Positions 58,620 to 64,000 of a stretch of DNA of 64,000 bases are shown one piece after another. Numbering within the stretch: position 1 is the first letter of the stretch; the number at the start of each line of letters is the position of its first letter. Location of the stretch: NCBI RefSeq assembly GCF_025136295.1, contig NZ_CP062788.1, positions 3,613,588-3,677,587 on the forward strand. Reading direction: 5' to 3'. The position numbers and the translations under genes were made by a program. The stretch is from Aestuariispira ectoiniformans. GTDB taxonomy: Bacteria > Pseudomonadota > Alphaproteobacteria > UBA8366 > Aestuariispiraceae. The notes beneath the pieces were generated by a model. It worked only from the letters and a program-made list of their open reading frames with translations, did no database searches and had not been told where the DNA came from.

Positions 58620-61615
58620 CGCAACAGCCCTTCCGCACCGCCAGCGGCGGCCTGATCGACCGCGACCACAGCCTGCATTTCACCTTCGACGGCAAAAGCT
58701 ATCGCGGGCATCCGGGCGATACCCTGGCCTCCGCCCTGCTCGCCAACGGGGAGCGCCTGATCGCGCGCAGCTTCAAATATCACCGCCCGCGCGGTATCTA
58801 TTCCGCCGGTGTCGAGGAACCCAACGCGCTGATCACGCTGCGGTCCGGTGGACGGGCGGAACCCAACACCCGCGCCACGATGGCAGAGCTTTATGACGGG
58901 CTGGAAGCCAACAGCCAGAACCGCTGGCCGTCGCTGGACTGGGACGTCAATGCCTTCAACAGCCTGATCGCCCCCTTCATCCCGGCGGGTTTCTACTACA
59001 AGACCTTCATGGGCCCCTTCCTGGACAAGAAGGGCTGGTGGAACCGTTACGAGCATTTCATCCGCCGCGCGGCGGGCATGGGCACGGCCACGAAAGAGGC
59101 CGACCCGGACAAATATGACAAGCGGCATGCTCATTGTGACATCCTTGTTGTCGGGGGTGGTCCGGCGGGCCTGTCGGCAGCCCTGACGGCGGCAGAGGCA
59201 GGGGCAAGGGTGATCCTGGCCGACGAGATGCCGTCCCTTGGCGGCCGCCTGCGCCGCGAACGCTATGAGATCAGCGGCAAGCCCGGCATGGACTGGGTTT
59301 CCAAGATCATCGAGGCTTTGGAAACGCACGAAAATGTGCAAATCCTCACCCGTACGACGGCATTCGGCTACTACGACCATAACTGCCTGTCGCTGGTGGA
59401 GCGGGTCAGCGATCATTACGCCGTGCCGCCCGCCTTTCTGCCGCGCCAGCGTCACTGGCAGGTCCGCGCCAAACAGGTGATCCTGGCAGCCGGTGCGATC
59501 GAACAGCCGCTGGTCTTCGGCAATAACGACCTGCCGGGCGTCATGCTGGCCGGGGCTGCACGGGCCTATGTGAATGAATATGGCGTGCTGCCGGGCCGAC
59601 AGGCGGTGATCGTCACCACCAATGACGACGCCTATCGCACAGCCCTCGACCTGAAAGCGGCGGGGGCGGAGATCGAGGCCATCGTGGACCAGCGCCATCA
59701 GGGCGGCGGGCCGCTGATGGAAGAGGCACGTGCGCAGAATATTCCGGTCCTGCTGGGCCATGCGGCGATCCGGGCAATCGGCAACAAGACCGGTGTGAAG
59801 GCGGTCGAGGTGGTCGGCATCAGCCGCGATGCCGGTCAACGCCTGCGGCTGGAGGCCGATGTGGTCTGTGTCTCCGGCGGTTGGGCCCCGGTGGTGCATC
59901 TGCACAGCCAGTCCGGCGGCAAACCCGCCTGGGACGAAGACCGGCAATGCTTCCGCCCCGGCCCGTCCAAACAGGCGGAACGTTCCATCGGTTCCGCCAA
60001 TGGGGACTTCGGCCTGCATGACGCGCTCAACGACGGCATGATTGCCGCCCGTGCAGTGCTGAAAGACCTGGGCCATGCCCTCACCCGCAAGAAAGCCGCG
60101 CCGAAGACATCCGACATGGAACAGCTCGCCGGTCAGCCGCTGGCCGATCAGCAGATGGCGGGACGCGGGAAATGCTTCATCGACCTGCAGGATGATGTCA
60201 GCACCGATGATGTGGCGCTTGCCCATCGTGAGGGCTTTGTCTCGGTGGAACATCTGAAACGCTATACCACGCTGGGCATGGGCACCGATCAGGGCAAGAC
60301 CTCCAACATGCAGGGCATGGCGGCGATGGCGGGCCTGCGCGGGCAGAGCATCCCGGCCACCGGCACCACCACCTTCCGCCCGCCCTACACCCCGGTTGCC
60401 ATCGGTGTCTTCGGCGGACGTGAGATTGGCGCGCATTACACGCCCCTGCGCCGCACGCCAATTGATGCGCGCCATGACGAAATGGGCTGCGTATGGATCG
60501 ACGCCGGGGTCTGGCGGCGGCCGCGTTACTATCCAAAACCGGGTGAAAGCATGGCGGCGGCCACCGACCGCGAGGTCAACGCCACCCGCAACTCGGTGGG
60601 CATCTGCGACGTCAGCACACTGGGCAAGATCGATATCCAGGGGCCGGATGCCGCGGAGTTCCTCAACCGGGTTTATTCCAACGGCTTTGCCAAGCTGCCC
60701 GTGGGCAAGGCGCGCTATGGGCTGATGCTGCGTGAGGATGGCTTGCTGGAAGACGACGGCACAACCTCCCGCCTGTCGGAAAACCATTTCCTGCTGACCA
60801 CCACGACGGCCAATGCGGGCAAGATCATGGTGAAGCTGGAGTTTTACCTGCAGGCCGTCTGGCCGGAGCTGCGCGTCCATGTGACAAGTGTCACCGACCA
60901 ATGGGCGGGCATCGCCATTGCCGGACCCAACGCCCGCAAGGTGCTGCAAAAGATCACCGACCGGGAACTGACCAACGAGGCCTTCCCCTTCATGGCAGCG
61001 GGCGAGGCCAAAATCGGCGGGGTCGAAGGCCGCATCTTCCGGATCAGTTTCTCCGGCGAGTTGGGCTATGAGATCAACGTGCCTGCCGACTATGGTATCC
61101 AGGCCTGGGATGCGCTGCTGGAGGCCGGCAAGGAATTCGACATCACGCCTTACGGTATGGAAGCATTGGGCACCATGCGGATCGAAAAGGGCCATATCAC
61201 GGGGGCGGAAATGAACGGCCAGACCACCGCCACCGACCTGGGGCTGGGCGGCATGCAGTCTTCCAAGAAACGCTATATCGGAGATGTGCTGAAAGACCGC
61301 CCGGCGCTGTTGGAGGAAAACCGCCAACAGATGGTGGGCTTTGTGCCCGCCGACGGCAAAACCATGCTGCGCGCGGGCAGCCAGATCATTACCCGCAACG
61401 ATATGACGCCGCCGGTGAGGAGCATCGGCCATATTACCGCCGTCGCCTATAGCCCGACTTTGGAGAAACCTGTTGCACTGGGCATGATCGAAGGGGGCAT
61501 GAAACGCGAGGGCGAGACGGTCTATATGGCCTTCCCCCTGCGCGACGAGATCGCGGCCATGACCGTGATCTCCCCCCATATGGTCGATCCGAAAGGAGAA
61601 CGCCTCCATGACTGA
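58616..61615 (+). CDS. soxA: Sarcosine oxidase subunit alpha
   Basis: A 999-residue subunit. The N-terminal 2Fe-2S-like segment has HLFTFDGKSYRGHPGDTLASALLANGERLIARSFKYHRPRGIYSAG; a dinucleotide-binding domain (HCDILVVGGGPAGLSAALTAAEAGARVILADE) follows near residue 180, and the C-terminal 380 residues form a GcvT-like tetrahydrofolate domain (SVGICDVSTLGKIDIQGPDAAEFLNRVYSNGF, SGELGYEINVPADYG). It binds NAD and folate and passes the methylene group to tetrahydrofolate. It overlaps soxD and soxG at its ends. Confidence 0.95.
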   Translation: MTQQPFRTASGGLIDRDHSLHFTFDGKSYRGHPGDTLASALLANGERLIARSFKYHRPRGIYSAGVEEPNALITLRSGGRAEPNTRATMAELYDGLEANSQNRWPSLDWDVNAFNSLIAPFIPAGFYYKTFMGPFLDKKGWWNRYEHFIRRAAGMGTATKEADPDKYDKRHAHCDILVVGGGPAGLSAALTAAEAGARVILADEMPSLGGRLRRERYEISGKPGMDWVSKIIEALETHENVQILTRTTAFGYYDHNCLSLVERVSDHYAVPPAFLPRQRHWQVRAKQVILAAGAIEQPLVFGNNDLPGVMLAGAARAYVNEYGVLPGRQAVIVTTNDDAYRTALDLKAAGAEIEAIVDQRHQGGGPLMEEARAQNIPVLLGHAAIRAIGNKTGVKAVEVVGISRDAGQRLRLEADVVCVSGGWAPVVHLHSQSGGKPAWDEDRQCFRPGPSKQAERSIGSANGDFGLHDALNDGMIAARAVLKDLGHALTRKKAAPKTSDMEQLAGQPLADQQMAGRGKCFIDLQDDVSTDDVALAHREGFVSVEHLKRYTTLGMGTDQGKTSNMQGMAAMAGLRGQSIPATGTTTFRPPYTPVAIGVFGGREIGAHYTPLRRTPIDARHDEMGCVWIDAGVWRRPRYYPKPGESMAAATDREVNATRNSVGICDVSTLGKIDIQGPDAAEFLNRVYSNGFAKLPVGKARYGLMLREDGLLEDDGTTSRLSENHFLLTTTTANAGKIMVKLEFYLQAVWPELRVHVTSVTDQWAGIAIAGPNARKVLQKITDRELTNEAFPFMAAGEAKIGGVEGRIFRISFSGELGYEINVPADYGIQAWDALLEAGKEFDITPYGMEALGTMRIEKGHITGAEMNGQTTATDLGLGGMQSSKKRYIGDVLKDRPALLEENRQQMVGFVPADGKTMLRAGSQIITRNDMTPPVRSIGHITAVAYSPTLEKPVALGMIEGGMKREGETVYMAFPLRDEIAAMTVISPHMVDPKGERLHD

Positions 61616-62201
61616 TACGCAAACACGGGTCTCGGCGCTTGCCGGTCATATGAACTCCGGACGCCGTGGCTATGCCGACAATGACCGCGGCCCGCTGACG
61701 GCGAAGGAAATCAGCGGCCTGACCATGGTGGAAATCGCCGCCTGGGACGGCGATGGCGCAGCCATCGTGAAAGCGATTCAGGATAAACTGGGCCTTGCCC
61801 TGCCGGCCAATGCGCATGGGACAACCTCCACAGGCGCAACAACGGCCCTCTGGCTCGGCCCGAACCGCTGGCTGGTTGTCTCATCCGAAGATTGCCGTGC
61901 GCAACTCAAGGAAGCAATTGGGGCTAATGCCGCAGTGATCGACCAAAGCCACAGCCGATCGGTCGTGGAGATATCAGGGGCTTCTGTCACCGCGCTTCTG
62001 TCAAAGGGATGCAGCCTGGATTTCCACCAGTCCGCCTTTCCCGTTGGCACATGCAAGGCAACCCATTTCGCCCATCTTTCCATCCTTATCCAACGGTTGG
62101 ACAAGACGGTCTTTCGCCTCTATCTGCCGCGCAGTTTCGCCGCCAGCGGATGGGAATGGCTGATGGATGCCGCAAGCGAATATTCACTGACGGTAGAGTA
62201 A
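61608..62201 (+). CDS. soxG: Sarcosine oxidase subunit gamma
   Basis: A 197-residue subunit with a folate-binding GcvT-like fold lacking catalytic residues: GLTMVEIAAWDGDGAAIVKAIQDKLGLALPANAHGTTSTGATTALWLGPNRWLVVS and HSRSVVEISGASVTALLSKGCSLDFHQSAFPVGTCKATHFAHLSILIQRLDKTVFRLYLPRSFAASGWEWLMDA. It overlaps the end of soxA by eight bases, as in other sox operons. Confidence 0.95.
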   Translation: MTDTQTRVSALAGHMNSGRRGYADNDRGPLTAKEISGLTMVEIAAWDGDGAAIVKAIQDKLGLALPANAHGTTSTGATTALWLGPNRWLVVSSEDCRAQLKEAIGANAAVIDQSHSRSVVEISGASVTALLSKGCSLDFHQSAFPVGTCKATHFAHLSILIQRLDKTVFRLYLPRSFAASGWEWLMDAASEYSLTVE

Positions 62202-62268
62202 CCACTTTTATTTTCCCCTTGTACCGCCATACAACCTCAAGACAGCATGGGTACGAGAGGAAAATGCA

Positions 62269-62775
62269 ATGGTGGTACAGCCGGATTATCTGGTCGATTT
62301 GGAGGAAATTACCGACCTTTCACCTGCCCTTCAGCAGGCCCATGACTACTGGGACGGGCTGCGCGGAACGCGGGCCTTTCCGTCCCGTGACGATATCGAC
62401 CCGCTCGACATCCCGAAACTGTTGCCCAAGGTGGAACTGATCGATGTGCTGCCGCCGACGGCAGACGGCATTCCCGATTTTCGCTATCGCCTGATCGGAA
62501 CCGGAGTCGATGACATTTCCACGCAATTCTATGGCGGACGCAAGGTCAGCGACATTCCTCATCAACGTGCGCCCAGCAAGCTCCACAGCATGCTGGCGCT
62601 TGTTCTGATCCGCAAGGCCCCTGTCACCGCGCGCCTTCCCTATATCGGTGACGACAAGGAGATAGAGGCTGTCGACAACTTTGTCGCCCCGCTGGGCCGC
62701 GACAACGAGACGATCGACATGCTGTTGAGTATCGTTGACCCCATTCGCCGCAGACGTGGTCCATCTCAACAATAG
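62269..62775 (+). CDS. PAS-like single-domain protein
   Basis: A 168-residue soluble protein of the PAS_5-like superfamily: HDYWDGLRGTRAFPSRDDIDPLDIPKLLPKVELIDVLPPTADGIPDFRYRLIGTGVDDISTQFYGGRKVSDIP, and NFVAPLGRDNETIDMLLSIVDPIR. The RYRLIGTG block and the C-terminal PLGRDNE strand are shared with the product at 26956-27489. GAGGA precedes the ATG. It follows the sox operon by 67 bases and may be read with it. Ligand unknown. Confidence 0.8.
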   Translation: MVVQPDYLVDLEEITDLSPALQQAHDYWDGLRGTRAFPSRDDIDPLDIPKLLPKVELIDVLPPTADGIPDFRYRLIGTGVDDISTQFYGGRKVSDIPHQRAPSKLHSMLALVLIRKAPVTARLPYIGDDKEIEAVDNFVAPLGRDNETIDMLLSIVDPIRRRRGPSQQ

Positions 62776-62777
62776 AA

Positions 62778-63683
62778 TCACTCCAAACGGATATTCGCTG
62801 CCAGGAAATCAATTACTGCCCGGACCCGCCTCGGCAACGGCCCGCCTTGGCCCACATAAACCACATGGATGGGGTCCCGGTCTCCTGGATTAAAATCCCC
62901 CAACACCTCAACAAGGCGCCCTGCGTGAAGGTCTTCATCAACAAGAAAGCGGGACAGGCGCACAATCCCCGCCCCGGCCAGAGCCAAACGACGCGCACTT
63001 TCACCGTCGCTAACCTTGACTGCGCCCGATACGCCATAGCGGGAAACCGTCTCGTCCTGCAAAAAGGGCCAGCCCGGCTGCTGTCGACTGAAATTGAAAC
63101 CGATCAGGCGATGGCGATCCAGGTCGGACGGATTTTCCGGCAGTCCGAAGTAATCCACATAGGAAGGTGCCGCGACCACCGCCAACGCACTTTCCCCCAA
63201 TTTGCGGGCAATCAACCCGGATTCCTTTAACGGGCCGACACGGACCGCAAGGTCTGCACCTTCATCGAACAGGTCTACCACCGTGTCACTTAGCGAAATA
63301 TCCAGCGTGATCGCCGGATGACATTCCAGGAAACGTGGCACCAGCGGTAACAGGAATTTCTGACCAAAGGGAAGATTGGCATTGATACGGACCGGACCGC
63401 GCGGCTCGGTGCTGCGGGAGACCTCCTGTTCCGCTTCCTCCATATCGATCAGGATAGCCAGACTGCGGTGATAGAACTGCTCTCCCTCCACAGTCAGTTG
63501 CAGCTTGCGCGTGGATCGGCTGAGCAATCGAACACCCAATCGTTCCTCAAGTCGGGCAATGAGTTTGCTGACCGCCGAAGGGGTCATGCCAAACAAACGG
63601 GCCGCAGAGGAAAAGCCGCCTGTCTCCACCACTTTGGTGAAGACCTCCATCTCGCCTGACCTGTTATGTTCGAGTTTCGCCAT
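62778..63683 (-). CDS. LysR-family regulator
   Basis: A 301-residue LTTR. The N-terminal winged HTH is MEVFTKVVETGGFSSAARLFGMTPSAVSKLIARLEERLGVRLLSRSTRKLQLTVEGEQFYHRSLAILIDMEEAEQEV, and the substrate domain has RGPVRINANLPFGQKFLLPLVPRFLECHPAITLDISLSD. It is divergent from the aldo-keto reductase and shares a palindromic operator, so regulation of that gene is likely. The stop lies three bases from the PAS gene stop. Confidence 0.92.
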   Translation of the reverse strand: MAKLEHNRSGEMEVFTKVVETGGFSSAARLFGMTPSAVSKLIARLEERLGVRLLSRSTRKLQLTVEGEQFYHRSLAILIDMEEAEQEVSRSTEPRGPVRINANLPFGQKFLLPLVPRFLECHPAITLDISLSDTVVDLFDEGADLAVRVGPLKESGLIARKLGESALAVVAAPSYVDYFGLPENPSDLDRHRLIGFNFSRQQPGWPFLQDETVSRYGVSGAVKVSDGESARRLALAGAGIVRLSRFLVDEDLHAGRLVEVLGDFNPGDRDPIHVVYVGQGGPLPRRVRAVIDFLAANIRLE

Positions 63684-63686
63684 ATG

Positions 63687-63701
63687 ATGAGTTCAACTCA
63701 T
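63687..63701. promoter_or_regulatory. Palindromic operator between LysR and aldo-keto reductase
   Basis: ATGAGTTCAACTCAT is a perfect 7-1-7 palindrome ending four bases from the LysR start codon. Its T-N11-A layout fits a LysR binding box, giving autoregulation and control of the divergent gene. Confidence 0.75.
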
Positions 63702-63793
63702 ATCTGTTAGTAATTATATCCTACTAGTCCAGAAAGAATTTTATGTCCATATCCGGCAGAACAATGGAAAACAGCCAGATCAAGGAGACTGAC

Positions 63794-64000
63794 ATGGACT
63801 ATCGGCATTTGGGCCATTCGGGACTAAAGGTACCGGCATTGAGCCTGGGCACCGGGACTTTTGGCGGCCAGGGGCCACTTTTCGGGGCCTGGGGAACAAC
63901 AGATGCAAAAGAGGCCAGAAAGCTTGTCGATATCTGCCTGGAAGCCGGGCTGACCATGTTTGACAGTGCCGATGTCTATTCCGATGGCGCCTCTGAAGAG
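63794..64000 (+). CDS. Aldo/keto reductase, N-terminal part
   Basis: The first 69 residues of an aldo-keto reductase cut by the window end: MDYRHLGHSGLKVPALSLGTGTFGGQGPLFGAWGTTDAKEARKLVDICLEAGLTMFDSADVYSDGASEE. The opening LGHSGLKVPALSLGT and the catalytic FDSADVYSDG (Asp-Tyr of the AKR tetrad) are diagnostic. AAGGAGA lies before the ATG at 63794. Divergent LysR control is likely. Confidence 0.93.
   Translation, partial: MDYRHLGHSGLKVPALSLGTGTFGGQGPLFGAWGTTDAKEARKLVDICLEAGLTMFDSADVYSDGASEE

Noticed and set aside
58514-61609. Very long open frame on the minus strand (1031 codons)
   Set aside because: It is antisense to soxA, whose protein matches a known family over its full length. Long antisense frames are common in GC-rich genes.

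Overview
The window looks like chromosomal DNA of a free-living, probably marine, alphaproteobacterium, most likely of Rhodospirillales type. The evidence is a MipZ division-site ATPase, a GapR/DUF2312 nucleoid protein, a PhaR-type PHA regulator, an AcuR-AcuI acrylyl-CoA reductase pair, four single-domain PAS-like proteins of a kind common in Rhodospirillales, and a lipid A (LpxK/WaaA) operon. Coding density is high and base composition is even, except for one clearly AT-rich gene near 54.7-56.0 kb. No rRNA, tRNA, CRISPR or phage genes were seen.

Layout. 0-4.7 kb: end of a WYL regulator, a methyltransferase, a UDP-glucuronate-epimerase-like protein and an LTA-synthase-like sulfatase. 4.9-9.7 kb: a fused indolepyruvate ferredoxin oxidoreductase, then two tandem PAS-like proteins. 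9.8-13.8 kb: a TPP riboswitch followed by thiC-thiO-thiS-thiG. 13.9-18.2 kb: gapR, hemN behind an FNR-type box, a PEBP-like protein, a Sel1-repeat protein and a YkvA-like protein. 18.3-20.6 kb: acuR-acuI and an AhpD-like protein. 20.7-27.5 kb: DUF1244, a YbdK-type ligase, an N-formylglutamate amidohydrolase, an acyl-CoA synthetase, two secreted lipoproteins (one with a metzincin-like signature), HspQ and a third PAS-like protein. 27.6-34.5 kb: ettA, a MerR-controlled cation transporter, a diheme cytochrome c, a J-domain/VWA pair and mipZ. 34.7-39.8 kb: envelope proteins and a PHA locus (phaR, a short helical protein overlapping a PHA-synthase-like hydrolase, phaA). 39.8-41.4 kb: a decayed IS1182-like element inserted at a terminator hairpin. 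42.2-46.1 kb: an acyltransferase-waaA-lpxK-lpxL operon. 46.2-54.2 kb: GST, D-threonine aldolase-like enzyme, CoA-transferase, DMT exporter, M24 peptidase, solute-binding protein, GNAT and DUF2867 proteins, with two islands of palindromic intergenic repeats. 54.7-56.0 kb: an AT-rich membrane protein of unknown function. 56.2-64 kb: an AraC regulator, the soxBDAG sarcosine oxidase operon, a fourth PAS-like protein, and a LysR/aldo-keto reductase pair cut by the window end.

How they work together. The thi operon makes the thiazole and pyrimidine parts of thiamine under TPP feedback. acuR-acuI should reduce acrylyl-CoA. The sox operon converts sarcosine (a glycine betaine breakdown product) to glycine. 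phaA and the phaC-like gene belong to carbon storage, with a shared GCAAYGCA motif suggesting PhaR control. I found no unmistakable new multi-gene system. The most unusual items are the 191-nt dual-coding overlap in the PHA locus, the IS inserted exactly at a terminator hairpin with a 24-bp duplication, the hemN promoter geometry suggesting a leaderless FNR-dependent transcript, an 8-bp candidate switching helix in the TPP riboswitch, and the AT-rich orphan membrane protein.
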